Counted from the stretch's first letter, positions 9,381 through 19,186 are shown. The stretch is DNA of 64,000 nucleotides from Prochlorococcus marinus XMU1408 (GCF_003208055.1 NZ_QJUE01000005.1:124001-188000), one strand, 5' to 3'. Notes: generated from the letters alone by a model not told the origin. Made by a program: numbers and translations.

Positions 9381-9518
9381 ATGAGAAGAAAGACTATTCA
9401 ATGGATAAATACCCCAGTTCTTACTGAAGCAATATTTCGTTATGAGAAAGGACTACTTCCTAACTCAATGAAATTATGGTTAGAACAGGTCCTAGAAATA
9501 AAATCGAAAAAAGATTAG
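9381..9518 (+). CDS. Small basic hypothetical protein
   Basis: ATG 9381 opens a 45-residue frame ending TAG at 9518, overlapping the end of the convergent larB by four bases. The protein is basic at both ends and contains IQWINTPVLTEAIFRYEKGL and LPNSMKLWLEQVLEIKSKKD. No membrane segment and no family known to me. The Trp and Phe content and regular codon use argue for a real gene. Confidence 0.5.
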   Translation: MRRKTIQWINTPVLTEAIFRYEKGLLPNSMKLWLEQVLEIKSKKD

Positions 9519-10162
9519 GCTAATAAAATCCTCATAGCAGCCATTGCGGCACCGTAACCATTATCAATATTCACCACCAATAGTCCTGGAGCACAACTTG
9601 CAAGCATCCCTTCCAAAGCAGTTTTCCCACCGCCACTAACCCCATATCCCACTGAAACAGGAAGTCCAATAATTGGCTGAGGAATTAATCCAGCGAGTAC
9701 TGTAGGTAAAGCTCCCTCCATTCCAGCACAAGCAATAACTACTTTTGCTGATTTAATTTCTTCCAGTCTATTTAGCAACCTGTGAAGTCCTGCCACTCCA
9801 ATATCAATCAATAATTTAGTTTTTATTCCATGCAAATTCAAGGCTATTTCTGCTTCTGATGCCACTGCTATATCACTTGTACCTCCAGTCAAAATAATTA
9901 CCTCTTCCTCAGAAGAAGTAAATTCCTTAAATACTCCCATAGTTAAACAACCAGATATTTCATGAAATTCTGCAGAAGGAAATTCAACTAAAAGTTTTTC
10001 TCCTTTTTCTTTGGAAAGTCTAGTCACCAAAGCAGTTTCAGACTCATATTGATATTGTTTCAATATTTCAGAAATTTGTTCAATTGTTTTATGCTCCCCC
10101 CATATGGCCTCAATCACACCGAGTCGCCTTCGCCTCTGAAAGTCAATATTTGATTGATTCAT
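9515..10162 (-). CDS. larB: LarB-like nickel-pincer cofactor carboxylase
   Basis: LarB carboxylates and hydrolyses nicotinic acid adenine dinucleotide in synthesis of the nickel-pincer nucleotide; its C-terminal domain is related to AIR carboxylase PurE. Features are the N-terminal helical part with RRRRLGVIEAIWGEHKT (residues 11-27), IILTGGTSDIAVASEAEIAL near 88, VVIACAGMEGALPTVLAGLI near 140 and PVSVGYGVSGGGKTAL near 168. Length 215 is near usual. The partner genes larC and larE are not here. It starts 2 bases after the upstream gene's stop, at the end of the era operon. A general PurE-like enzyme is the alternative. Confidence 0.85.
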   Translation of the reverse strand: MNQSNIDFQRRRRLGVIEAIWGEHKTIEQISEILKQYQYESETALVTRLSKEKGEKLLVEFPSAEFHEISGCLTMGVFKEFTSSEEEVIILTGGTSDIAVASEAEIALNLHGIKTKLLIDIGVAGLHRLLNRLEEIKSAKVVIACAGMEGALPTVLAGLIPQPIIGLPVSVGYGVSGGGKTALEGMLASCAPGLLVVNIDNGYGAAMAAMRILLA

Positions 10163-10164
10163 TT

Positions 10165-10620
10165 TTACTCTGGATTTAATTCCCCTTCAAAAATCAATGG
10201 AAAAGGATTTCCACTAGTTTCACCTGTTTCCTTTCTGGCAATCTTTTCGAAATCCTGCTGTACAAGATTTATTTCTGTCTGAGAGATGTTTTTCCAAACG
10301 GCTCTTGACTCCCAACCAATTAATAAGGTTGCTTCCTCAACTTTAGGATCCCAAAAAAGTTGGCGTCCTAAAAAACCGTCTTGTTTCAATAACCATGGCT
10401 CCCAACTTCCTTTTTCTGCTTTTAACCAAGCATTTTTAAATTTTTTTGGGACATCAAGCTTAAGGTGCTCAACAATAGATTCTTTTGGGAAATTCAATTT
10501 CGATAAAGACTCAGCTTGAATATTTTTAACGTTCCCAAAAATGATAGAAAGAAAAATCACATTAAGAAAAAGGAACCTAAATGTTTTTCCTATAAAATCT
10601 TCACTTCTACTATTTTTCAT
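10165..10620 (-). CDS. TIGR03792-like protein
   Basis: A 151-residue protein with an N-terminal hydrophobic signal ([18 protein letters not shown], residues 13-30) and a compact domain containing [39 protein letters not shown] and [15 protein letters not shown]. The pattern resembles the antibiotic-biosynthesis-monooxygenase-like fold of the cyanobacterial family TIGR03792, as I recall it. Function unknown. Its ATG overlaps the end of trmD-ispF by 11 bases and its stop lies 2 bases before larB, so it is embedded in one operon. Confidence 0.65.
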   Translation of the reverse strand: MKNSRSEDFIGKTFRFLFLNVIFLSIIFGNVKNIQAESLSKLNFPKESIVEHLKLDVPKKFKNAWLKAEKGSWEPWLLKQDGFLGRQLFWDPKVEEATLLIGWESRAVWKNISQTEINLVQQDFEKIARKETGETSGNPFPLIFEGELNPE

Positions 10621-11833
10621 TTTTTTTCATCAAAACAACTGCATGACAAGATATCCCTTCCTCTCTTCCCTCGGCACCTAATTTCTCATTTGTAGTTGCT
10701 TTAACTCCTACATCATCAACATTAACTCCTATTTTTTTAGATAGTTTCTCCTTCATCAAGTCAATATAAGGTTTTAATTTAGGCCTTTCAGCAACAATAA
10801 CAGAATCAATATTTTGAATTTGCCAACCTTTCTTCTCAATTAATTCAATGACCTGTTCAAGAAGAATCAAACTATCTGCATTTTTCCATTTAGGGTCATC
10901 TGGAGGAAAATACTTTCCAATATCCCCCAAGGATAATGCCCCTAATATGGCATCCATAATTGCATGAGTAAGAACATCTGCATCACTATGTCCATCAAGA
11001 CCTAAACCCTCAGGATGATTTAACTTGACTCCACCAAGTATTAAAGGTCGACCAGGAACTAATCGATGCATGTCATAACCGTTGCCTATTCGTAAGCTCA
11101 ATTCAGTTTTCAATAATGAACTTCTCTTTTCAGATGATAATTGGTTGAGCTTCCAAAGTTCGAACAAATCTGGTCTACGAGACTGTGTTCTGATTTCTCT
11201 TTGCTTCTGCCTCCATTCTTTAATTAATTTATGGTTACCACTCAGAAGGACATCAGGAACTTTCATGCCTTTGAATTCTGAGGGTCGTGTGTATTGGGGA
11301 TGTTCTAAGAGAAATTCATTATGACTTTCCTCTTCTAATGATTCGGCACTGCCTAAAGTTCCAGGCAATATACGAACTACTCCATTAATAACAGTTATTG
11401 CAGGAATTTCCCCACCCGTAAGAACAAAGTCTCCAATTGAAATCTCTTCATCAGCTAAAGACCTAATCCTCTCATCAAATCCCTCATAGCTACCACATAT
11501 CAAAATGAGTTGATCTTCTTTTGACCATCTAGAAAAATCAGATTGAGATATTTTTCTACCTTGTGGAGTCATCAAAAGTATCTTTTTTTTATTGAGTTTT
11601 GGAATTTGATCAATTACCGAAAAATAAGGTTCAGGCTTTAAGACCATTCCAGCTCCTCCGCCATAAGGTTCATCGTCAACTTTTCGATAATTATCTATTA
11701 CATGGTCACGAGGATTGTATATATGAATTGATGCAATCTTCTCCTCAAAAGCCTTTTTTATAAGTCCATGGTTAAAAAAGTTTTTAAATGCTTCTGGGAA
11801 AAGGCTTACCACATCAAACCTCAATTTACTCAT
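10610..11833 (-). CDS. trmD-ispF: Fused TrmD-IspF: tRNA m1G37 methyltransferase and MECDP synthase
   Basis: One uninterrupted frame of 407 residues joins two enzymes. Residues 1-235 are TrmD, which methylates G37 of t[17 protein letters not shown] at 6-19, [12 protein letters not shown] near 60, and the SAM trefoil knot [20 protein letters not shown] near 132-151. Residues 246-402 are IspF, the MEP-pathway cyclase that forms MEc[14 protein letters not shown] (metal Asp and His), [25 protein letters not shown] and the C-terminal [13 protein letters not shown]. No stop separates the two; a TTG near the junction could allow separate IspF initiation. It follows era by 5 bases. Confidence 0.93.
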   Translation of the reverse strand: MSKLRFDVVSLFPEAFKNFFNHGLIKKAFEEKIASIHIYNPRDHVIDNYRKVDDEPYGGGAGMVLKPEPYFSVIDQIPKLNKKKILLMTPQGRKISQSDFSRWSKEDQLILICGSYEGFDERIRSLADEEISIGDFVLTGGEIPAITVINGVVRILPGTLGSAESLEEESHNEFLLEHPQYTRPSEFKGMKVPDVLLSGNHKLIKEWRQKQREIRTQSRRPDLFELWKLNQLSSEKRSSLLKTELSLRIGNGYDMHRLVPGRPLILGGVKLNHPEGLGLDGHSDADVLTHAIMDAILGALSLGDIGKYFPPDDPKWKNADSLILLEQVIELIEKKGWQIQNIDSVIVAERPKLKPYIDLMKEKLSKKIGVNVDDVGVKATTNEKLGAEGREEGISCHAVVLMKKNEK

Positions 11834-11838
11834 ATGAA

Positions 11839-12780
11839 TTAGCTCCCTTCATAACCAAACTCATTAAGCCGAGAAGATTTACTTCTCCAGTCAGGAACAA
11901 CTTTAACAAACAATTCTAAATAGACATTCCCATTAATTAAAGTTTGAATTTGCAGTCTCGATTCCTGGCCAATTTTCTTCAACATACTCCCTCCTTTACC
12001 AATTAAAATTCCTTTCTGACTTTTTTTCTCAACACAAATAGTTGCAAGGATTCCTGTTGTGGAATTCTCTTTAGATCTTTTTTTCGAAGGTATATCTTCT
12101 ATTTTATCAATAGAGACTGCAACACTATGCGGAACCTCTTCGCGTGTATTTATTAAAACTTGTTCTCTTATAAATTCAGCCATCAAAAACTTCTCAGGAT
12201 GGTCACAAGTCATATGACTTGGATACAACTGAGGACCAAAAGGTAGTTTTTCTTCTATTTGATTAATCAATTCATCACATCCTTCTCCTGTAAGAGCGCT
12301 ACAACAAACAACTGGCCAATTTTTACCCTCAAAAAAATCTAAATATTCCTTCTTTCGTTCTTTAAATTGACTCAACGTAACAAGATCATATTTATTCAAT
12401 GCAATAATTACAGGTATTTGTAAATTTCTAATCAAATTCAAAATAAATGCATCACCTCTACCTGGAGAATAATTTGCTTCAAAAATAACTAAAACTGCAT
12501 CCACCTCTCCAATAGATCTTTTGGCGCTCTGAACAAGTCTTTCTCCTAATAAATGATGGGGTTTATGAATACCAGGAGTATCTACAAAAATAATTTGGGA
12601 CTTTTTATTAGTAAGTATTACTTTTAATCTATTTCTAGTAGTTTGAGCAATAGGAGATGTAATTGCTATTTTTTCACCAATAAATTTGTTTATTAAAGTT
12701 GATTTACCAACGTTGGGTCTACCTATTAATGCAATAAATCCTGACTTAAAACCCTCTTGATTTAAATCGCCCAAAGACAT
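11839..12780 (-). CDS. era: Era GTPase
   Basis: Era is an essential GTPase that binds 16S rRNA and helps 30S assembly. The 313-residue protein has G1 [12 protein letters not shown] near residue 20, G3 [10 protein letters not shown] near 67, G4 NKYD near 130, and a C-terminal KH domain with [15 protein letters not shown] near residue 258. The TTRN switch segment is present. It is the first gene of the minus-strand run era, trmD-ispF, TIGR03792, larB, with gaps of 5 bases or overlaps, and is divergent from the gene at 12835. Confidence 0.97.
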   Translation of the reverse strand: MSLGDLNQEGFKSGFIALIGRPNVGKSTLINKFIGEKIAITSPIAQTTRNRLKVILTNKKSQIIFVDTPGIHKPHHLLGERLVQSAKRSIGEVDAVLVIFEANYSPGRGDAFILNLIRNLQIPVIIALNKYDLVTLSQFKERKKEYLDFFEGKNWPVVCCSALTGEGCDELINQIEEKLPFGPQLYPSHMTCDHPEKFLMAEFIREQVLINTREEVPHSVAVSIDKIEDIPSKKRSKENSTTGILATICVEKKSQKGILIGKGGSMLKKIGQESRLQIQTLINGNVYLELFVKVVPDWRSKSSRLNEFGYEGS

Positions 12781-12834
12781 TTTTTTCTCTACGATTGATT
12801 ATCTATAGCCTTACTCTAAAAGAGCAATAAAACC

Positions 12835-13347
12835 ATGAATGAACAGAAACCAACTTTTAAAGAGGCTATGCAAGCATCACTGCTTTGGTGCAAAAGCTGG
12901 GAAAATGATGAAATAAGTGATGAAGTTATTTCTGATCGAATAGGTGAGCTTATAAAAACGGTGGAGGGGGCAAGAGGTTTTTTTGCAGTAAGTTTCTCAA
13001 TAGATTGTCCTTTAATGGATAGGTTTCCTGATGCATTAATTTTTCAATTAAGAAGTTCTGGAGAAATTGTTGTTGACATAACAGTAAAAAATCTTGCTAT
13101 GAGCTCAGCGATGATAATTACACATAAAAAGAATAATGATCCGCAGGAAATGCAATCAGAAAGAATAAAAATTCGGTGTATTGAATTACTTAAACTATTA
13201 AATTCAAATCAAGTAAAAAAACGATTAGATGTTTTACTTGAAGCAACAAAAGGGAATGGAGAAGACTTGAGATTTCTTGATAGATGGGGTTTTGACGATG
13301 AACAAATCAAGGCAATATCAGAAAGTATTTATGAAGTTGCAACATAA
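12835..13347 (+). CDS. Conserved hypothetical protein (170 aa)
   Basis: A soluble 170-residue protein that I do not recognise by name, though its style is that of picocyanobacterial conserved hypotheticals. There is no signal or membrane segment. The N-terminal part (FKEAMQASLLWCKSWENDEI, EVISDRIGELIKTVEGARGF) is helical; a central beta-rich part (FFAVSFSIDCPLMDRFPDAL) is followed by a helical end with the phrase FLDRWGFDDEQIKAISESIY. The gene stands alone between era and the terminator at 13339, whose stem includes its stop codon. Confidence 0.6.
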   Translation: MNEQKPTFKEAMQASLLWCKSWENDEISDEVISDRIGELIKTVEGARGFFAVSFSIDCPLMDRFPDALIFQLRSSGEIVVDITVKNLAMSSAMIITHKKNNDPQEMQSERIKIRCIELLKLLNSNQVKKRLDVLLEATKGNGEDLRFLDRWGFDDEQIKAISESIYEVAT

Positions 13348-13380
13348 AAAAAGAGCCTTATGGCTCTTTTTTTATGTTGC
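13339..13380. terminator. Strong bidirectional terminator
   Basis: A perfect 19-bp inverted repeat (core AAAAAAAGAGCC, loop TTAT, GGCTCTTTTTTT) lies between two convergent genes. The A/T tails on both sides give an intrinsic terminator in each direction, and the left arm contains the stop codon (TAA 13345-13347) of the upstream gene. Confidence 0.9.
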
Positions 13381-13393
13381 ATTTAATTTATTC

Positions 13394-14131
13394 TTAATCT
13401 CTTCTTCCACCACCCTGAAGGGCAATAATAAGACGAAGGACAAAAACAAAAAGGTTTATATATGTAAGGTACATCCCCAATGCTCCCGCTAAATATTGTT
13501 CATCGTTATATCTTCTTGGCATTGTATAGAAATCTACAAATGACATAGCAACAAAAAGTACTGTTCCAAAGCCAGCAATCATTAATTCAAATCCACTGCC
13601 ACCAAACATCCCTGGAGCAAATAAACCACCAATAAACTGGAAAAGCATTGCAATAATTAGACCAAGCAATCCAAGCCCAACTGCGCCTTGCAAAGCTTGA
13701 CCGACGTTATCACTCATTTTCCTTCCTACAGAAGAAGCAATTACGAATGTGATCCCAGTAGCGAAAACAGCTGTTCCTATTGCTCCCATTCCTGCTACTT
13801 GAATTGCTAATCCAACAATCCCACTTAAAGTAAATCCTGTTAATAAGCTAAATCCTGTCAAGAGTGGAAGCGCTTTAGAGTTATTTGCATTGTTGGCAGC
13901 GCTGCTTGCCATGAAAAATAGAACTATCTCGGCAATAAATGCGGCTATAAATAGCGGACCAAATAAAGGATTGTTAGTTGCTTGTAAAGATAGTCCACCC
14001 AAAACACCTAATCCAGTTAAAGCCATTCCTCCGCCTACATAAGGCAAGGCTTTATTTACTACATTTGGGCCAATAAGTGCACTTGATTGTGCTTCGCGAA
14101 TTGCTTGTTGAAAATTGCTGTTTGCTGGCAT
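13394..14131 (-). CDS. Bax inhibitor-1 (BI-1/YccA) family membrane protein
   Basis: A 245-residue polytopic membrane protein with about seven hydrophobic segments starting near residue 30 (YVGGGMALTGLGVLGGLSL). The order of segments and the motif SFVDFYTMPRRYNDEQYLAG followed by ALGMYLTYINLFVFVLRL fit the BI-1/YccA/TMBIM family, whose members conduct or sense calcium and protect against stress; the bacterial role is unclear. Start ATG 14131 is followed by a soluble N-terminus of about 27 residues. It ends near the shared terminator and is followed upstream by the phoH transcript. Confidence 0.88.
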   Translation of the reverse strand: MPANSNFQQAIREAQSSALIGPNVVNKALPYVGGGMALTGLGVLGGLSLQATNNPLFGPLFIAAFIAEIVLFFMASSAANNANNSKALPLLTGFSLLTGFTLSGIVGLAIQVAGMGAIGTAVFATGITFVIASSVGRKMSDNVGQALQGAVGLGLLGLIIAMLFQFIGGLFAPGMFGGSGFELMIAGFGTVLFVAMSFVDFYTMPRRYNDEQYLAGALGMYLTYINLFVFVLRLIIALQGGGRRD

Positions 14132-14206
14132 AACGCACCAGATAATTATTAATACTTATTTTGACACAAAAAAAATAAGTCTTCACGAATGTGAATGCGG
14201 ATCACC

Positions 14207-15184
14207 CTATCGTCTTTGTCTGTCTAGTTCTGCATAAGCATCAACAACACTTTGAACAAGAGGATGTCTTACTACATCTGCCGATGTGAGTCTGCAAACT
14301 GAAATCCCATCAACCTTTTCGAGTAAATCTGCTGCTTCAATAAGTCCACTCATCTGTCCAAATGGAAGGTCTACTTGTGTTACATCTCCTGTTACTACCA
14401 TCCGTGACCTCTCACCTAATCTTGTAAGAACCATTCTCATTTGAGCTGGGGTTGTATTTTGAGCTTCATCAAGTATCACAAAAGATTCTTCAAGAGTCCT
14501 TCCTCGCATATAAGCCAAAGGAGCGACTTCGATTACGTTTTTTTCAATTAGTAAATTAGTTTTTTCTTGTCCAAGTAACGAATGGAGTGAGTCATATAAA
14601 GGTCTCAAATAAGGATCTACCTTTTGCTGGAGATCTCCTGGTAAAAAGCCCAATCTTTCTCCAGCTTCAACAGCAGGTCTAGTCAAAACAATTTTCTCAA
14701 TTTTTCTATCTGTGAGCATTCGCACAGCCAATACAGTTGCTAAAAATGTCTTACCTGTGCCAGCTGGTCCTAAAGCAAAAGTAAGGTCATTTTTTTCCAT
14801 TGCTTCTACATAGATTTTTTGTCTAATTGTTCTGGGTCTTAAAAGATTTCCTCTTTGACTTCTTGCTAAAACTTTATTTGTTGATGAAGCATGATCATTT
14901 TTCTTTCCAATATCCAAAGCTCCAGCCGCTGCATGTAAATCGACCGGTGACACAATTTGTCCATCCTGCCAAATTGGTCTAACTAACTCAACTATTGCTG
15001 CAGCTCTCTCGAGTTGATAAGAAGTTCCTTTTATTTCAAGTTGCAATCCCCTCAAAGCAAAAGAAGCACCAGTAAGACTTTCCAATCTGTGAAGTGTTGA
15101 CTGACCAGTTCCAGACAATGCAGTAGCCGCATCGGAATCAGGTAGATCTATACAAAAGCGACCTTCAGTGGTTGCTTCAGACAT
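14207..15184 (-). CDS. PhoH-like ATPase
   Basis: PhoH-like proteins are ATPases linked to RNA metabolism and ribosome maturation. The 325-residue protein has an N-terminal KH-like region, Walker A GPAGTGKTFLATVLA near residue 135, and Walker B SFVILDEAQN near 233, followed by the sensor segment MVVTGDVTQVDLP. The C-terminal segment YAELDRQRR is basic. It begins 38 bases after the stop of rpsP and is transcribed in the same direction, giving a ffh-rpsP-phoH order. Confidence 0.93.
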   Translation of the reverse strand: MSEATTEGRFCIDLPDSDAATALSGTGQSTLHRLESLTGASFALRGLQLEIKGTSYQLERAAAIVELVRPIWQDGQIVSPVDLHAAAGALDIGKKNDHASSTNKVLARSQRGNLLRPRTIRQKIYVEAMEKNDLTFALGPAGTGKTFLATVLAVRMLTDRKIEKIVLTRPAVEAGERLGFLPGDLQQKVDPYLRPLYDSLHSLLGQEKTNLLIEKNVIEVAPLAYMRGRTLEESFVILDEAQNTTPAQMRMVLTRLGERSRMVVTGDVTQVDLPFGQMSGLIEAADLLEKVDGISVCRLTSADVVRHPLVQSVVDAYAELDRQRR

Positions 15185-15222
15185 AAATTTTCTTGAGGTT
15201 TTTAATATTCATCTAAAACTTC

Positions 15223-15555
15223 TTATTCAGAAGTTTCTGATGCAGGAGCATCTTTTTTCTTTGCAGATCTCTCTCTTTCTTGTTTTTTCTTACCTAATAC
15301 CTCAGCTGGCCGAACTTTTTTTTCTAGAAGGCCTCCTTTTTCCAATAAAGTTCTTACTGCGTCTGTCGGCTGTGCACCCTGCCCTAGTCGAATTCTCAAT
15401 GCCTCTGTATCTAATCTGGTTTCTTTGGTTCTTGGATTGTAAAAGCCTAATTCTTGTAGAGGGCGACCATCACGCCTTGATGTGCTGTTACAGGCAACTA
15501 GACGAAAACTGGATTCACGCTTTTTACCAAACCGCTTTAGGCGGAGCTTGATCAT
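15223..15555 (-). CDS. rpsP: 30S ribosomal protein S16
   Basis: S16 is a small-subunit assembly protein. The N-terminus [20 protein letters not shown] and the region [20 protein letters not shown] are diagnostic. At 110 residues it is longer than the minimal family because of a charged C-terminal tail ([19 protein letters not shown]), common in cyanobacteria. It lies between ffh (gap 86 bases) and phoH on the minus strand. Confidence 0.97.
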   Translation of the reverse strand: MIKLRLKRFGKKRESSFRLVACNSTSRRDGRPLQELGFYNPRTKETRLDTEALRIRLGQGAQPTDAVRTLLEKGGLLEKKVRPAEVLGKKKQERERSAKKKDAPASETSE

Positions 15556-15641
15556 CTTCGATTTATATGTAAGTGGATTGAACTCTAAGGTTCTTCACTT
15601 TAATAATACTCTACAGATGTTTGATTTAGCCTTTGTGATCT

Positions 15642-17093
15642 CTAAAGATCACCAAAACCTTTCTTTTTTTTAAATGGGCGTTGTCTTCTCGGAGCCGAAC
15701 CAGGTCCTCCTCTTCCTCTCCTTGACTGATTATTTGTATTAGCGCCGATTGAAGAAGGCATGCCAGGGAGGCCTCCATCCATTCCAGGTAACCCCCCTCC
15801 TGTAGACATCTGCTTCATCAAGCCTCTCATCCTTTGAAAATCAGCAAGAACCTTATCAACATCTGCTGGCTGATGACCACTTCCACTTGCAACTCTGCGT
15901 CGTCTTGATGGTTGTGCTGCCAATAATTCAGGCTTAATCCTTTCATCTGCTGTCATTGAGCCAATCATTGCTTCAATTTTTTTAAGCTGATCTTCTCCAC
16001 TTTTAATCATTCCATCATCAATTTTATTCATCCCAGGAATCATTTTTAACAATCCCCCCAACGAGCCCATTCGCTTAATCATCCTCATCTGCTTTACGAA
16101 ATCAGAGAAATCAAAAGTTGCTTCTTGAAGCTTCTTTTGCATTATTTCTGCATCAGCAATTTCAACTTCTTTCTGTGCTTTTTCAACAAGAGTTAAAACA
16201 TCACCCATACCCAAAATTCTGCTTGCCATCCTCTCCGGATAAAAAGGTTGCAATGCTTCAACCTTTTCTCCGGTACCAATAAATTTAATTGGTTTTCCAC
16301 TAATTTTCCTAATTGAAAGCGCAGCCCCACCTCTTGAATCTCCATCTAGCTTTGTAAGAACAGCCCCTGTTATTCCTACTTTTTCATGAAAACTTCTCGT
16401 AATATCTGCGGCCTCTTGGCCAATCATTGAATCAACTACTAACAAAACTTCATCAGGTTGAACGGCTTCTTTAATGCGAACCATCTCTCCCATCATTTCG
16501 GTATCAATTTGAAGTCGACCAGCAGTATCTACAAGAACAGTGTCAAATCCTTCTTCTCTAGCCTTTTCCAAACCTTTTCTAGCAATCTCCTCTGGCTTCA
16601 ACTTGGAACTTAAATTAAAAACTTCTACATCAATTTGGTTACCTAGAGTTACTAATTGATCAATAGCGGCTGGTCGATATGTATCAGCAGCAACCAATAA
16701 TGGCTTTTGACTTTTTTCTTTAAGAAGCAGTCCAAGCTTTGCAGTGGCTGTAGTTTTTCCTGCCCCTTGAAGCCCAGCCATCAAAATAACTGTTGGCTTT
16801 TTCTCTGAATTCGCCAAGGGATCATTCTCTCCTCCCATCACATTCACAAGTTGCTCATGAACTACTTGAATAAATTTCTGCCCAGGGTTTATACCTCTTA
16901 CAACTTCTGTACCAATAGCTTTGACTCTTACTTCTTCAATAAACTCTTTTACTACAGACAAACTAACATCTGCTTCTAATAGAGCTCGTCTAACTTGTTT
17001 AAGTGCTTCATCTACATTTTCCTCTGAAATTTTAGCCTCACCTTTGAATGCTTTTACAGCATCTTCAAATTGATTAGTTAGTTCCTCAAACAT
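15642..17093 (-). CDS. ffh: Signal recognition particle GTPase Ffh
   Basis: Ffh binds the SRP RNA and delivers nascent membrane proteins to FtsY. The 483-residue protein has the N domain, the G domain with GLQGAGKTTATAKLG near residue 108, DTAGRLQID near 189, TKLDGDSRGGAALS near 246, and the methionine-rich M domain (about 325-440: KQMRMIKRMGSLGGLLKMI). The tail is rich in Gly, Arg and Lys. Its RNA partner is encoded in this window at 42889-42985. The gene precedes rpsP on the same strand. Confidence 0.97.
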   Translation of the reverse strand: MFEELTNQFEDAVKAFKGEAKISEENVDEALKQVRRALLEADVSLSVVKEFIEEVRVKAIGTEVVRGINPGQKFIQVVHEQLVNVMGGENDPLANSEKKPTVILMAGLQGAGKTTATAKLGLLLKEKSQKPLLVAADTYRPAAIDQLVTLGNQIDVEVFNLSSKLKPEEIARKGLEKAREEGFDTVLVDTAGRLQIDTEMMGEMVRIKEAVQPDEVLLVVDSMIGQEAADITRSFHEKVGITGAVLTKLDGDSRGGAALSIRKISGKPIKFIGTGEKVEALQPFYPERMASRILGMGDVLTLVEKAQKEVEIADAEIMQKKLQEATFDFSDFVKQMRMIKRMGSLGGLLKMIPGMNKIDDGMIKSGEDQLKKIEAMIGSMTADERIKPELLAAQPSRRRRVASGSGHQPADVDKVLADFQRMRGLMKQMSTGGGLPGMDGGLPGMPSSIGANTNNQSRRGRGGPGSAPRRQRPFKKKKGFGDL

Positions 17094-17131
17094 TTTTTTA
17101 GGGCTAAAGAATTAATTTAAAAAATTATTTT

Positions 17132-19186
17132 TTAATTACTACTAATATAATCAACGACTTGCCAAATATTTTTATTTTTTCCTAAAATATATTTTACTTT
17201 CAATGAGGGTATGACGGTTTCAGATAGAATCTCACCTGAAGAACTAATTCTCTTATCTTGATAGTTTAATTCAACATCTGCTGCGATTCTTTTATCTGCT
17301 CTTTGAACAATATTTATTGAAGTTATTCTTGCATCAATAATTTGCCTTTGACCCAATAAACTGTCTTTCTTTCTTTGATCAATAACTCTATTGAACAAAG
17401 AAGGTCTTGCAACGGAAATAAGAGTTTTACTTTCTAAACCACTCAAAATATTTGCTTTTCCCTTTAACCAAGATTCAATAAGAGATTGAATTTCTTTATC
17501 TGATGGTGAAGACGATTTGAGAGGAATTATTTTATTTGTGTCTAATGTTTCTTTATTGTTTGATATTTTACTTGAATTATTAACTTTGGTTTTAATATTT
17601 TCAGACTTCAAAGCTTCCGGCTTAGAAATAATATTAAGATTATTGTTTTGAGACGGTTTTCTCTGCGTAAGTATTCCTAAACTTGTTCCAATAACAAATA
17701 AACCAATAAATGCAGCAAAACTAGTATAAATTGGTCGTTTTAATATAAAAGATTTAAAATCTAATTTTTGTATAGTTTCAAATGCTAAATAATATTTTTT
17801 TATTACCATTTTGACTAAGTCAGATTTTAAGAAAGCTTCTTGGCTTTTTAATCTTGCATTTAAAGATTTTTCTTTATAGATTTCATCCAAAGAGCCACCT
17901 GGTATTGGTAAATCGGCTTTTGCCTCACGGATATTGGATGAGTTGGTCTCTATTTGTTGTTCAGGTCCTAAAGAAGATAAGAATGAAAAGCCAGCTTTTG
18001 CAATACCTAATGCCCCCTTTGTTTCCAACTGCTCTACATATTCTTGTACTTCTTTATTTGCGAACCAATCGTCAAGATTTACATTTTGTGTTTCAACATC
18101 CCTAAAGCCCACTAAAACATCTTTTTTCAACCAATTCCGACAGTAGTCACAAAGAGCCCCCAAAGCCTCTCCAGGATAGTTATTTAACCAGTCTTTTAAT
18201 TTATCGTCTGAACTGCTTCTAAAACGAGCCTCAGCTTGTTTAACATCCCCAAGCAAGAGATCTAAGCAACCAATCAATGGCATAGCATCAAAACCATTAA
18301 TATTGATATTTCGAAGATATTTTCGTGCCTCTTGTAAGAGCTCTGGATCCCTATAAGAGAATCCAGAAGCAATCAAGGCAAAAGCAGCAAGAAATCCTGC
18401 ATCTTCCGAACCCCTTCTGTACCAATTAATGTAAAGTTTTGATTGTTCTTTTGCAGATAAAAATTTTCTTATTTGAAGAAAAAATAGCTCAAAATCATTT
18501 TGATTTAACCCGCCTATTTTTTCTGAATTCTTTTTACCTTCCAGTCCGCCTCTTTTATTAACAAAGTCCTCCAAAAGCCTTATGCCTTCTTGATGAGATT
18601 TCTCATCTTCTTTATCTCTACTCAATAAATCAAGGATTCTGTATGGAAGTAAATTCTCCAAATCGGATTCAAGAGTTTTTCTCTCTTCAACAAGCTTTCC
18701 CATCCTCTGCAATAGTTGAATACCTTCCTGAAGCAACTCAGCCCCTGAGGCATATCTTCTGCGAGCCTGCTCGTCAATGGATGCATCTCTGCAAGATAAT
18801 GCTGCAACTAAAGTTAAATCAGACTCTCTGCCACTACCCAAAGCAGGGGCTTGAGGAGGTTGTAATGCTTTTTTTGCAAGCTTAAAAGCTTGGAGAGAAG
18901 CATTTGATTCCCAAAGAAGAAGTAAACCTGCGACTTCTCGATTTGAAGACAAATCAAGCCCTGAAGAACCTTCAAGAAGAGCAAGTTCGTAAGATTGTCT
19001 TTGGGTGGGATTTGATAGAAGATCAGCAGAAAGTCTTAATAACTCAGATCTCTGAGCCAAAACTTCATATGTAAATCCTTGCTTGGGAGGACGATCTAGT
19101 CTTAGCTGAAAAGCCCTTAGGACTTCTTCAGCATTTGCAGAAGGGCTAACCCCCAATAAGCGAAAATGATCAATAGGTAATTCCAA
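17132..19186 (-). CDS. ftn2: Ftn2/ZipN (ARC6-like) cell division protein
   Basis: This is the cyanobacterial homologue of plant ARC6, which tethers FtsZ to the membrane at mid-cell. Residues 1-70 form a degenerate J-like domain (DHFRLLGVSPSANAEEVLRA); the HPD tripeptide of true DnaJ proteins is missing (DRPPKQG is in its place). A helical middle part (about 75-400) is followed by a poorly conserved linker, one membrane segment near residues 491-512 (FAAFIGLFVIGTSLGIL), a Ser/Asn/Lys-rich spacer, and a C-terminal IMS/ARC6 domain (about 555-684, IQSLIESWLKGKANIL). Length 684 is normal for the family. ftsQ and ftsZ lie at 41-43 kb. Confidence 0.9.
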   Translation of the reverse strand: MELPIDHFRLLGVSPSANAEEVLRAFQLRLDRPPKQGFTYEVLAQRSELLRLSADLLSNPTQRQSYELALLEGSSGLDLSSNREVAGLLLLWESNASLQAFKLAKKALQPPQAPALGSGRESDLTLVAALSCRDASIDEQARRRYASGAELLQEGIQLLQRMGKLVEERKTLESDLENLLPYRILDLLSRDKEDEKSHQEGIRLLEDFVNKRGGLEGKKNSEKIGGLNQNDFELFFLQIRKFLSAKEQSKLYINWYRRGSEDAGFLAAFALIASGFSYRDPELLQEARKYLRNININGFDAMPLIGCLDLLLGDVKQAEARFRSSSDDKLKDWLNNYPGEALGALCDYCRNWLKKDVLVGFRDVETQNVNLDDWFANKEVQEYVEQLETKGALGIAKAGFSFLSSLGPEQQIETNSSNIREAKADLPIPGGSLDEIYKEKSLNARLKSQEAFLKSDLVKMVIKKYYLAFETIQKLDFKSFILKRPIYTSFAAFIGLFVIGTSLGILTQRKPSQNNNLNIISKPEALKSENIKTKVNNSSKISNNKETLDTNKIIPLKSSSPSDKEIQSLIESWLKGKANILSGLESKTLISVARPSLFNRVIDQRKKDSLLGQRQIIDARITSINIVQRADKRIAADVELNYQDKRISSSGEILSETVIPSLKVKYILGKNKNIWQVVDYISSN

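Noticed and set aside
17854-18885. Several ORFs opposite or out of frame with ftn2
   Set aside because: The ftn2 frame is continuous and matches the family; the others have no conserved motifs.
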